A stretch of DNA of 64,000 bases. Source: Palaemon carinicauda (taxonomy: Eukaryota > Arthropoda > Malacostraca > Decapoda > Palaemonidae). The stretch lies in the NCBI RefSeq assembly GCF_036898095.1, contig NC_090739.1, positions 68,530,351 through 68,594,350 of the forward strand, read 5' to 3'. The notes beneath the pieces were generated by a model. The model worked only from the letters and a program-made list of their open reading frames with translations, had not been told where the DNA came from and made no database searches. A program made the translations under genes and the position numbers. Within the stretch, counting starts at the first letter, position 1, and each line of letters opens with the position of its first letter. Shown one piece after another: positions 32,579 through 43,055 of this stretch.

Positions 32579-34348
32579 CTGGAAGGTGGTCTGTGGTTGG
32601 GTGACCACCTGGGGCATCGCGGTCATGGTGACCGTGGGATGTTGCTGAGCAGGCCGAGAAGGTAGATGAGGCTTCTTTGTCTTCCTTTTGGGTTGGGGAA
32701 CAGCATCCTGGGAAGACTTCCTCTTTGAGGAGATGCCCCACTTTTGGAGAAGGTTCCTATTCTCCGTGGCGGTTTTCTCTACTACCTCTTGGACCACTTC
32801 CTTTGGGAAGAGGTCCTTACCCCAGATACAGAAAGTAATCAGCTTCCTGGGTTCGTGTTTCACCGTTGCACTGGCAAACACGAACTCCCTACAGGCCCTC
32901 CTGGCCTTCACGAAGGCGTACAGGTCCTTGACGAGTGGCGATGTGCATCTTGGCCAGGACCGTGTACATATCTGGGGTGCTGGTATTGCCTGCACACATC
33001 TCTATGCAGTTCTGGAGGGAAAGGGAGGTGGCTAGCCTCTCTTTTGTCTCTTGCTCCCTTCGCAAGAGAAAGTCCGATAGCTTCGGTAGGTTCTCGCTGA
33101 ACTGCTGTCCTGCGATATTTGCATCAAGTTTCCCTACTGAGAAGGTTCGGTGGACCTCCTTCCATTCCTTCTCATCTGTGGGCAAAGCCAGCGACAAAGG
33201 CCTACACTCCTCTAGTGTAGGGCATGGTTTGGCTGCATCAGCAGCCTTGAGGACACTCATAAAAGCCTTCGTCGTGAAGGGGAAGGCTCTCGAAGGAGGA
33301 GCAAGAAAGGTAGGGTGTTTCTTGCTCGGGGCAGAAACTCGCGAGTTAGTGTATCCTGCCTTCTCCAGGCTACTCGTCAAGAGAGCCTGTGCCTTGTTGT
33401 GGTCGAGTACCATGACCTCCTTTGGTTCCGTCTCTTCTCTCGACGCTGGCTCATTCTTCAGCCGGATGAAGCACTCCGGATAAGCCGCAAAGTTAGGCCA
33501 AAACTCAATGTTGTCCAGGTGGACGGCTCCCAACTTCTCCGAGATGTAGAGTTTGCCGTTAGTGATTGGCATAAACTCCACATACCTCCAGGGATTGGTC
33601 TCGGAGCAGGGTGGGAGGTCTTTCACTCTGGGTCGCTTGTCAGACCCTCGGGAGGTGACGATCCGAGTCGCTTTGCGGAACTCTCTAGTCATCTTTTCTT
33701 TCAAATCTACGTTCTCCTTACGTAGAATTTCCATTAGAGTGGTAATGTGGGCCAAAACTGCATGACCCATCGAGTCTAATGGATGGGTAGGAGCTGAAGA
33801 CATAGATGGTGTCGGTTTTACTGCCGGCACAGGCAGAAGGGGCTCCTCCGCTTCTGTCGAGTCGTAGTCCTCATCTCCTCCGGGTGGTAGAGTAGGCTCT
33901 TCCTCAGAATCGTCTCGAAGAAGATCCTTCTCCATGTCTGTGGACACTTCAGACATCCTTTCCTCCTGGTGGATGTTCATGCCTTGCAAGCTTCACTGAC
34001 ATTAGCCTCGACTGCGATCTGGACGCAGGGAGGCCCGGGTCGTGCCTGGGGTACGACGGCATCAGCTGTTGCCTTTGGAAACAGCAAGCTTCGCATCCTA
34101 TCGTTGGGGAGGTACGGTCCAGGAGAGTTCTTTTGGAACCCTCGTACCCATTTCCGAAGCTTCTCACGTGCTGCATCCCTCGACTCCGTCGACTTGGGGT
34201 TCCCGAAACCCTCGGTCACCAAGGCCGAGCAGACGTTACAGTCATTGGGGTCCCAATACCTCAAGGTTTCGGTTGTCACTACGCAGGCGGCATGAGACCT
34301 GCACATAGTGTGACCACTAAAGTTCCTACTTTTGTGGTTACAGTACAT
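32579..34348 (-). pseudogene. Gag-like protein of family B, two frameshifts (B1)
   Basis: ATG at 34,346-34,348 gives MYCNHKSRNFSGHTMC; the module GHTMCRSHAACVV, YWDPNDCNVC parallels the Cys/His head of A gag. The frame shifts near 33,985, then runs 360 codons: acidic stretch DLLRDDSEEEPTLPPGGDED, MGHAVLAHITTLMEILRKEN (possible coiled coil), NPWRYVEFMPITNGKLYIS, FWPNFAAYPECFIRL, and LLRREQETKERLA. A second shift near 32,960 leads to ARRACREFVFASATVKHEPR and a Lys/Pro tail (KRKSSQDAVPQPKRKTKKP). About 590 residues in all, nearly complete. Role as element structural protein is inferred from its place. Confidence 0.68.
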
Positions 34349-34375
34349 CACCTCACATTTCAGTTTCTGGTCCTC

Positions 34376-34398
34376 CTGTAAAGAAAGGAAATTGAAAT
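34376..34398 (-). promoter_or_regulatory. 3' splice-site-like tract before B gag
   Basis: On the - strand a TTTCCTTTCTTTACAG tract ends at 34,376, about 27 bases before the gag ATG. Same arrangement as in family A. The donor in the leader was not identified. Confidence 0.45.
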
Positions 34399-36480
34399 GA
34401 GTATGTGGTAATTTATCACACTTGATAAATTAAATGTTTTCTCATGCAAGAAAATTTTGGTATTATCTTAACCATTACTGTATAGCTTAAGATGGTAAGC
34501 TAGAAAGGAAATAGGAAAGACATACTTGTGGCTCCTGTCCAGCCCATTGCTGTGAACTCCCTCAATATTAATATTAGAATTTCCTTATTAAGGGAAAACT
34601 AGAGTAGAAGGGCTCTAACTTCTATAGTTAAAATTAGTGCATACTAGCACTAACCCTTTCATAAAAGAGTTTTAATATTGCGGGGAAAATATGATCTGAT
34701 GACTATGATTCATCAATGTATTGAAGGAATACTTCACTTCAATATTATGATTGGTCTCAACAATGGACTGTGAAAGGATACACAGGGTATGTTGGAAAAT
34801 ATAAACTGTATAATATATACTATAGTTTTCTGTCTGCAGTATGTACTTTACTGCAGAAATACTGGCTACTGTATAAGTATATACTGTAGCTCAGCCGGCA
34901 TGTTGCCGGCTAGGCTAGTACCTGGCGGCACCAGTCCAGCCGACCTGCTGCTGGTTAGGTTAGTACCTGGCGGCACTAGCCGACAGAGAGAGAGAGAGAA
35001 AGCATGGAGAGAAGGGCTACCTTATTATTATAGTTTAGTTCAATAAATAAGGGCGTAGGTACTACTGTCCCTACTGCCTTCTTCCAGAATGAGGGTTCAA
35101 ATGGAACGAGGGAATGAATCATTCTAGCTTCCACCCAGCCACACAATCTGTTGCCGGCCACTGCCGGTTCCAGGGATGTGGATGGCAGTCCAAGGGAGGC
35201 CTGAAGAACACTCAGACATTAGGGTCTCCCACCGGTAGCCGTCATGGCCGGCACAACCTTTCCCTTAGCCTTGCGTCCGTAGGGGGAAGGTCATAGTGGC
35301 TATCAAGCCGCCTATGTAGGGCCCGGCCGGCACCACAGCCCACCCGGCAAGCCTGTAGATTGTAGAACACCGGCCAAAGACATGCGATAGCTAGGCTATT
35401 GCTAAAGGACAGAGAGGGGCAGGGAAAGGGTCTTGTGTGTTGTGTTGAGAGAAGGCGGCAGGGTTGCTGGCCATTCAAGTCACAAATCAGAAACATTGTT
35501 TCAATATCAGCGCCGTCCTTGGGGGCAGAAGAATATATATTCTTCAGCTCAGGACCTTGCTGAAACAATACTTGTCTTCTAGACCGCAAAGGAAAAGGTG
35601 GCGGAATTGTACTACCACTTTGGATGCGGTCTAGGGAAGCTAGGCTTCCTATGCCTGCAACTGTAAGCCGGCAGGGAAGTGACTACTCCCCCGGCAGCCG
35701 AGTTGCCGACATAAAGACTGAATACTATGAGTTACTGTCGTAAAATCAAGCCGGGATGCTCGCCGGCAAGGGGGAAGACAGGAAGCACTAGCCTAGGCAA
35801 GCCGGAGTATACCACTCTATGGCAAGACCAAGATAGGGTTGTCGCCTGATGGCGGCACTCAGAGGGAAGGAGGGTTTACCCTTAAATCTCTAAAAGAGAC
35901 GAGTATCGAATTATATAAATAATTTTAAGAGATATACTATCTCTTGTTGAATCGATAAAACGATACGTAAGGGTAAACGGGGATAATGTACGAAAGTATA
36001 CTAAAGCGCTAGGCTATGTTAGCCCAGCGCGGGGCAAGATCTCGGCTACGCTATATCACCGAGACTCTAATGTATACGAACGTTACATTTAAGGAAGAGG
36101 AAATATATGTGCATGATCTTATCTTCACTAGTATAATTTTGCCTAAATAGCTATAATTCATTGAAGCCAAATACCGGGAACGTCGTTCTACTGACTAAAT
36201 AAGGCATGTATGGTAAACGACAGCGTCCAAAATGGCGCCTCCGGTTACTGGCTACGCTCCGGTAAACACATGTAGATTATACTAATTTAACTGTGAGAAG
36301 GGAGCTAAAAATTATACACAGGAAAGATTAAATATTCAACTTTCCAGAGGCAGAAGATGCTGGAGAATGCATTATAAATCCTCCATAATTCGCTACAAAA
36401 CAAGGAATGGGTAGCCATATTGGAACCTGTAGTAGTACGGGAAGGGGATCCACTGGGTAACCTTGATGACGGCTCCCCTT
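34399..36480 (-). other. Long non-coding leader of B1, rich in GCCGGC
   Basis: No credible coding frame over 2 kb. The palindrome GCCGGC and CCGGCA/TGCCGG variants recur around 34,895-34,985, 35,150-35,380, 35,670-35,710 and 35,755-35,805, and a unit with TAGTACCTGGCGGCAC repeats at 34,915 and 34,962. The rest is AT-rich. May be an intron plus 5' UTR. Confidence 0.5.
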
Positions 36481-36731
36481 CAATTTCGCCACTCTTCCCC
36501 TCAGAGCGAAAACTATTCGGGGTGAAGATTGCCATGTGTCGTATCAAGAAATACGTCCCCTGATATTATGCGATATCCTTAAGAAATATTTTAAGGATAC
36601 TCGCGCCAGGAGTTAGAATTCTGGAGACCTATGGTCAATTCTCTGGGAGTATCACTGTAGCCAAATATCCCTTAGAAAACTGCCAATAGGAAGCTTCCAT
36701 CAGGACGACATGGTTTGAGCCTAAAAATGGT
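36481..36731 (-). repeat. Left terminal repeat of B1
   Basis: Read inward on the - strand it matches B2's right terminal repeat read inward on the + strand from 61,508. The outer 40 bases are complementary to the second half of the B2 ICR (61,994-62,029). Confidence 0.7.
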
Positions 36732-36789
36732 GTTCGTTTTATTCTTTTTAAAATTTTTTTTGGATAAAATTTTTGTTTTGTAAAGTTTC
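36732..36789. other. Short AT-rich junction between B1 and A5
   Basis: T/A-rich, no assignable origin. Confidence 0.4.
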
Positions 36790-37690
36790 GACGTTGTCCA
36801 ATCTACCAATTGTCTGAACTACCAATTGTCCTGTCACCCAATTGTCTGTCTACCAATTGTCTGTCGACGAATTGTCTTTCTACAAATTGTCCGGCTACCA
36901 TCGCTCAGATAGCTGGAACTTCCAGTTCCTTGAGGGCAGGTTCCTCCTCTCGGTCCCTTCCACCTCCTTTTAGTTTTACAAAGAAAGTATTTCAAGATCA
37001 AAGGGGAACATCATTCCACCATGTCCCTCGACCCTTCAGTAGAGTCTCTAACAGAGGTTCTCCCGACTCAAACCCTCTCCTCTCTGAGGGCCTCCATCTC
37101 GGCAGTTTAGCTCCTGAACATGGAGAGAGGCGCGAAGTACACCATGCAGGCTGCTTCGTGGCTTGATCTATGGCTGGGATCCTAGGGCTTCATGGTCCGC
37201 TCCGACGATCTTTCGAAGGAGTCGCCCAGGAAGACTTTGGAGTCTTTCCTGTTGTCAGGTACCCGAACTAAGTTCCTATTGCACCACGTTGTCAACCTGT
37301 GGGCGAATGCCATACTCAAGAGAAGGGATACCGTCATCGGGAAATTCCATAAGCAGGTGCCGAAGGTGGAAGTCTCCCGGTTGAGGAACTCCACCCTTGA
37401 GGGTTCATCTCTCTTCGTTTCAGAAGAGATAGAGAGAGCTGCTGAGCGATGAAGGAAGTTGTCGAACGATTCCCTCCTGCATAGGGCCATGACATTGAAG
37501 CCCTATGGTAGACCTTCCCAGTCATCTCAGACTCAGCAAGGACCTTCCTCTTCTTACCTGTCAACTTCTAGGTCCTCTGGACCTTCTAAGATGTGTATGT
37601 GGTCCTTTCCATCTAAAGGCTAGAAAGGGACCAAGTCCTTCAGAGGAAAGAAGGGAGGAAAGGGAGGTGGCTGAGGTGGTCACTCCCATT
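36790..37690 (+). pseudogene. Gag-like protein, C-terminal half (A5)
   Basis: Starts with a 15-16-bp repeat (CTACCAATTGTCTGTC type) in the linker slot, then GAKYTMQAASWLDLWLGS, a TAG, GFMVRSDDLSKESPRKTLESFLLSGTRTKF (seen as two short blocks), NLWANAILK and a Gly/Lys-rich tail (KKGGKGGG). Same order as A3 residues of the capsid-like block. Confidence 0.72.
36800..36900 (+). repeat. 15-16-bp repeat CTACCAATTGTCTGTC in A5 gag linker
   Basis: Five to six imperfect units from 36,802 to 36,892, reading CLSTNCLSTN in one frame. Unlike the GC-rich linker repeats of A3. Confidence 0.7.
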
Positions 37691-37779
37691 AGGAATGGCA
37701 TTCCTCCTCACCTTCCACCTGTGGGAGGATGCCTACAGTGCCACTGGCAGAGGTGGTAGCCTCATGGGCCAGAACTGTG

Positions 37780-39530
37780 GATGGTCGAAGTGATCGCTCT
37801 AGGGTATCGCGTCCCGTTCATTCAATCTCTCCCTCCTCTGTCTCGGTATCCAGTGCCTCTAAGCTTCTATGTGAAGGGAACCGCAAAGGGGCTGGCCCTC
37901 AGGGGCGAAGTCCAGACCATGCGGCAGAAGGGCGCTCTCCAAGAGGTTGCCGACGGCTCCCCAGACTTCTACAGTTGAATTTTTCTGGTGTAAAAGGTGA
38001 CTGGAGGCTGGAGACCAGTCATTGATCTCTCTCCTCTGAACAAGTTTTTGCAACAGACTCGGTTCAGAATGGAGACGGCAGACACTGTCATTCAAGCAGT
38101 TCGTCCAAAGGATTTCATGTGCACACTGGATATGAAGGACGCATACTTCCAGATCCCAATCCATCTGTCTTCAAGGAAGTATTTAAGATTCATACATGAG
38201 GAAAAGACATACCAGTTCAAGGTTTTATGCTTCAGTCTCATAACAGCTCCTCGGGTATTCACCAGAGTGTTCGCCCTAGTGTCATCATGGGCTCATAGGA
38301 ACGGCATCCGTCTTCTCAGATATCTGGATGACTGGCTGATCCTAGCAGACTCGGAGACAACCCTTCTTCGTCGCCGAGACATGCTTCTCAAGTTTTGTCA
38401 GGATCTGGGGCTCCTGATAAATCACAAGAATTCATTACTGCAACCTTCGCAAAGGTTGGTATACCTCTGTATGATAATAGACACCGTCCAAGAGAAAGTC
38501 TTCCCATCTAAGGGAAGTGGCCGCGCCCTTTCTCAGAAAAAAAAGTCCTTCCGGCCACTAGTTGGTTGAGTCTGTTAGGCCATCTGACCTCACTTATCCA
38601 TCTAGTTCCAATCGGCCGCCTCAGGATAAGATCCTTGCAATGGCAGCAAAGTCCGTGTGGAACCAACACTGATCCACCGTACACTCAAGTTCCTGTAACC
38701 CAGGATCAGGTGACGGATTTGTACTGGTGGATGGCAGACGAAAATCTTCAACTGGGCCAGAATCTTCTCGTTCCCCTCTGGATTTGATACTCTTCACAGA
38801 TGCATCCAAAGAAGGGTGTGGGGCTCACCTGCTGCACCATACGATCTCCGGCCTTTGGTCAGAGTCAAAAAGGTACCAGAAACAAATCTTCTAGCGATGA
38901 GAGCAGCTTACCTAACTCTTCAACAGTTGTTGGCAGGTCACACTGTGGTGTTGATGAGCGACAACACCCCAGTAGTGGCTTACATAAACAGGGCGGTACC
39001 TTTTCGCAGCCTCTGTGTCATCTTGCAGTAAAGATCCTCAGATGGTCAGAAGATCATTCGGTGTTTATCAGCTCGCTTCATTCCCTGCTAGAAGAATGTG
39101 CTCACGGACAATCTGAGCAGAGCAACTCAAATAGTAGACTCCGAATGTTCTTTGAATTGTCAGATAGCCATCAAAGTCCTGACTTTGTGGGGTTCCTCGA
39201 CTGTAGATCTGTTCGCATCATCTCTGAACTGCAAGCTTCCGCTGTATTGTTCTCCAGTCCCGGACCCTCAGACTCTATGGCAAGATACATATCAACAATT
39301 CTGGGACAACATCGATGTGTATGCCTTTCCCCTGTTTTGTCTGATAAGAAGACTACTCAACAAAACCAGAGCATCCAAAGTTCTAATGATGACCCTTGTA
39401 GCTCTGCTATGGCATCACGCAGAGTGGTTTCCAGACCTCCTGCAACTCCTAGTAGATCTACCGCGAGAGCTTCCTCCACAACCAGATCTACTAAAAAACA
39501 ACCACACGCGAACATCTTTCACAGGACCGT
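37780..39530 (+). pseudogene. DIRS RT with intact YLDD, and RNase H (A5)
   Basis: VIALGYRVPFIQS, ALRGEVQTMRQKGALQE, a stop at 37,976, then an open stretch GWRPVIDLSPLNKF, LDMKDAYFQIPIHLS, FTRVFALVSSWAHRN and YLDD at 38,321-38,332. RNase H: TDAS-like near 38,795, MSDNTPVVAYINR (38,956) and VLTDNLSRATQ (39,095). Post-RNase H block LWGSSTVDLFASSLN follows. At least four frameshifts or stops. Confidence 0.8.
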
Positions 39531-40595
39531 GCAGTCACTTCAATTTCACGCGTAGAGACTATCCAGCATCTCCTCTCTCAGAATAGCTTTTCACGACAAG
39601 TTGCAGAGAGAATGTCCGGTTACTTGCGTAAGTCCTCAGCCTTAGTCTTTCAAGCAAAATGGAGAGTATTCTTAGGTTGGTGTCGTGGAATATGTCTCCG
39701 CTCGTTGCCACTATTCCAGTAATAGCGGAGTTCCTTGTATACTGTACCTTCGAGAGGAAAATCTTCTACTGGTCTCGGCGATGAAATGGTATCACTCAGC
39801 CTTAAGCCTCGCCTTTAGGCTGAAAGGAATGTACATTTCCTCTTCGTTGGAGCTTTCTTTACTCATACGGAGTTATGAGATCACTTTCCTTCAGTTAGAG
39901 ATTAGGCCTCCTCCTTGGAACAGGGTTTGCATCTTGAGATCCTTAAAAGGACCTCCCTACGAACCATTACGCCTCGCCACTGACCGAAACCTCACTTTAA
40001 AGACGGCGTTCCTGCTTGCTTTACCCTCGGAAAAGAGTCATTGAACTTCATTGCCTCTTGTATGACATTGCCCATTCAAGGGGATGGGGGGAAGTGACAC
40101 TCAACTTTGTCCCTGAGTTCATTGCTAAGACTCAAAATCCAGGGGGTACTGGACCATAGATTCGGGCCCTTTCAGATTGTGAGTCTTCGTTGTGTAACCA
40201 ATGGCCCAGATCAGTTGTTACCATGCCCAGTGAGGAGTTTGAGATACTATCTTAAACGCACAGCAGCAACACATCCCTGACTAATACCTCTGTTTGTTAG
40301 CTCAGGAAGAATAAAGAGGAGGATCACTAAGAACATTGTTTCCTCTTGGATCCGCCAAGTGATCGAAAGAGCCTTGGCTCCCGATCCTCCTCAGGCTCGC
40401 CGACCTAGAGCCCACTATGTCAGGGAAATCAGCACTTCCTTGACATTTAAATGCAACTTCTCCATTTTGGAGGTATTTCTAGCGGGCGTGTGGAAGAGAC
40501 ACCCCTTCACAGCCCATTACTTAAAAGATGTAACCCACATGAGACTCAATACGTCCACTATCGGTCTTGTGGTGGCTGCTCAACTAGTGGTTTAA
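39531..40595 (+). pseudogene. Tyrosine recombinase, broken (A5)
   Basis: N-terminal blocks VSAMKWYHSALSLAFRLKG and SSLELSLLIRSYEIT are clear. The first Arg lies in a frameshifted KRVIELH at about 40,031. The last 78 codons are open: RRPRAHYVREISTSL (H-x-x-R kept), GVWKRH and TAHYLKDVTH (Tyr kept). All catalytic residues can be found but not in one frame. Confidence 0.8.
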
Positions 40596-41063
40596 GATAT
40601 CTTAGGCTTCTTGATGGACAAGTAGCAGTTGGTTGAGGGCATTGGTTACCGGGGTTAAGACTGGTATGAATGAGAGAATGTCTGGTTTTCCTTCATCTTC
40701 CCCTCCCTTGGCATACAGAACCATGGGTCCCTCTGCAAGCTGGCTTCAACCTCTGCAGGTAATTATCACTTCCCTTTTGTAGCCTAGTATAAGTCATGAA
40801 TCTATATACTGTCCACGTCCCCATTGCTTTCTGCGAGTTAAGCAATGGGATATGTTTTGTTTTCCTATATAGACTCAGAAGGTGTTCATACAAAGCAACA
40901 AACTATTACACTGTATTGCACAGGCTGCTATTATATTCATTTTGTATATTTTAGCGAGGTGTCAAAGTTTTCCCTAGGCCAGTCATATACTGTACTCTAC
41001 TAGGTAAAACCGGGTCAATGTCCATGCCAGACTTACGACTTCCACCCATATAAGAGTGAGTCA

Positions 41064-41165
41064 TCCAATAAGTAACGGAAGGTTTGTTAGTATGGTAACA
41101 AATGACAAATTCGGAGATAATTTTTATTTTTCCCTAACTAATACAAACCTGGAGTTATTTTATAT
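41064..41165 (+). other. Internal complementary region (ICR) of A5
   Basis: First part (to about 41,098) complements the A6 left end at 48,848-48,883; second part complements the A5 right end at 41,352-41,416. Confidence 0.78.
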
Positions 41166-41416
41166 TAATTGGCCCACAATCACCTGTCCCCCAGAAGTCC
41201 TGCCTGCAATAAAAAGTGATGTCTCTCACTGCTGTGAGAGTATATATAGAGGAGTCTGAGTACCCCCCAGCCTACCCGCTCAAGCGCTTAGGCAGGGTTG
41301 CCACGTCGCACTTTAAGTCTAATGGGTACCTTCCAGCTCTGCCAAAAGAAAATCTAATAGATAACTCCAAGTTTGTATTAGTTAGGGAAAAATACAAATT
41401 ATCTCTGAAATTGTAA
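41166..41416 (+). repeat. Right inverted terminal repeat of A5
   Basis: Lies between ICR and right end. Its inner sequence is not similar to that of A1/A3, the main reason for calling A5/A6 a subfamily. Confidence 0.65.
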
Positions 41417-42242
41417 TTTTTTGCCACAGTAGAGATTTTATTAATAATTCTACGAGCAATTCTTACACCATAACCACTCCCTGAATTTATAGCTTTTTTT
41501 TTGGTATCACAAAGCTGCTTTATGTCTCCTTTGAAGCCTAATAACACTGCAAAGTTGAGTATAGCAAATCCTGCTTTACCCAGAATTTTATATATTAACA
41601 ATTCAGCCAAGCTGAACGTTCAGAGCAAGTCTGAACGCGTCTCTGTACCTGCATGTCATGACGTCACAAAACTTGCTGCCATTTTAACTCATGAGAGTAA
41701 TACTCCGCAACTTAGTAATGCTAAAGCTCAACTCATTCCTATCAGAACCCCACAAGCTAGTTTAAGATTAACACACCACAGAGGGGGGGTTAGATCTTCA
41801 ACCCATTACATTAAAGTTCCTCCAGAGTTTTATTAACTTCTGGCTTGGACAAAGAATGACAAAGCCTTGACTTCTGCTGATAGCAATCTTTTGTCACATG
41901 ATAATGGCAAATCTATTAATCAACATGATCGGCCACGCACTAGCTCCTGGCCTAATGTTTTTAATGCTAAAATCATGCGTTCTACAGAACACCATTTTAT
42001 TTCATGTTGATAATTCCTTGCAGTTACAGAAAACAGATAAGGGCCGAGGAAAGTTTTCCCCCTGTACACAAGTCACTCCCCCATCTGACACAGATGAAGT
42101 GACGTTTGCTAAATGACGTAGACGTGTCCCATGCCATATGCATCCTATGTGGTAGAATTTTGATAAATCTCTCTCGCCTTGTAAACCAATCGCTGAGAGA
42201 CTTCAATTCTTCTGCCTTGCCCTCAGTTACTAGAAGCGAACG
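41417..42242. other. Unassigned spacer before the LINE
   Basis: AT-rich, no frame longer than about 110 codons with any recognisable motif. Nothing identified. Confidence 0.5.
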
Positions 42243-42256
42243 TTCTTGTAACAGGA
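42243..42256. repeat. Target-site duplication of the LINE, left copy
   Basis: TTCTTGTAACAGGA here is identical to 48,698-48,711. The last 11 bases cannot come from the LINE tail, so the duplication is 11-14 bp. Confidence 0.8.
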
Positions 42257-43055
42257 CCCTCTTGATGAGAGAATGCCTTGATGAAGTCATTAGGCTTCAG
42301 CACGGCATTTCATTCCCGTGCTGAAACTTGGTGACGGGCAAGAGGGCTCTCGAACTTGGGGAAATTGCTCCCCCAGTTCGAATCTAAATTTCTCTCTTTT
42401 ACCTTTTTCTTTTTCTCAATACTACTTCGACCTTATCCTAATTTCACAAACTTTCTTTAGTCTTGCTTTCCAAACTCTATGAGAAAAATTTCCCTCATTA
42501 TATGTGTGTATATATTATGTACATATATATTTATTTTTTTTTTTTTTCTTTTCTCCTATGGCTTGGATGTTTTTACATCCATTGTAGCCCCGGCGGGGAT
42601 GTTCATACATCCTTTATTGCTGCCTGCTTTGATGAGTGGGAGGAGGTATCACGGTTGGGAGGTGTTTGCATTCAAAGCTATATATGAGAGTATTGGATGA
42701 TTTCAGCCATCCCGAAGATGGTTTGGACCTTTTTGGCAGAACTATTCTCAAGTGTTGGGTCTTTGGAATCCAGGGGGATCCAATGCTTGGGGTAGGACTC
42801 TCGGCTTTTGGCCGGAAGCCCGTCATTATAGATATGGGGAGGATGATTCCATAATTTCTTGGTCTCAGTCCTAACAGGCGGGTTCAGCTTACACCTGTGC
42901 CTCTATATCTGTTTTGATGCTATCCTTCGGGTAGGGTATGAAGTATACTCTCATTGTGCCGATAGTGGAGAGTGCAAATTTCCTTTCAGACGCGTGATGG
43001 CCTAACATTCTCGAGCAGGTACATCAAACTAACTCTTTTCCCTCTCTTTAGTATA
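42257..43055 (+). promoter_or_regulatory. 5' UTR of the LINE
   Basis: Non-coding, expected to hold an internal RNA polymerase II promoter as in other full-length LINEs (family knowledge). It contains a short hairpin, CAGCACGG with its complement CCGTGCTG at about 42,299-42,323. No TATA box needed or claimed. Confidence 0.5.

Larger units (their letters stand above)
32579..36731 (-). mobile_element. DIRS-type element B1, 5' part (family B)
   Basis: On the - strand: left end at 36,731, a long leader, a gag-like gene (34,348-32,579), then cut at 32,579. Its left end matches the terminal sequence of B2 at 61,508-61,750 (shared CCATGG/TCGTCCTGATGGAAG, CCCAGAGAATT, CAGGGGACG, TCTTCACCCCGAA when read inward). 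RT and recombinase are absent. It lies between A4 and A5, which are different A subfamilies, so it marks a mosaic junction rather than a simple insertion. Confidence 0.75.
36790..41416 (+). mobile_element. DIRS-type copy A5 (divergent A subfamily), 5'-truncated
   Basis: Gag C-terminal half, RT-RH, recombinase, 3' UTR, ICR and right repeat in the usual order. Its gag and terminal repeat match A6 more closely than A1-A4 (for example the stop in GS-stop-GFMV at 37,183 and 49,365 is shared), so A5 and A6 form a subfamily. Several stops and frameshifts. Confidence 0.8.

Noticed and set aside
32889..33989. A host gene on the - strand
   Set aside because: The 366-codon frame is flanked by the B-family leader and left end and continues through frameshifts into a Lys/Pro gag-like tail.
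42972..43055. An extra 28-residue N-terminus on LINE ORF1
   Set aside because: The upstream frame begins at GTG with no ATG; the ATG at 43,056 is the first plausible start.
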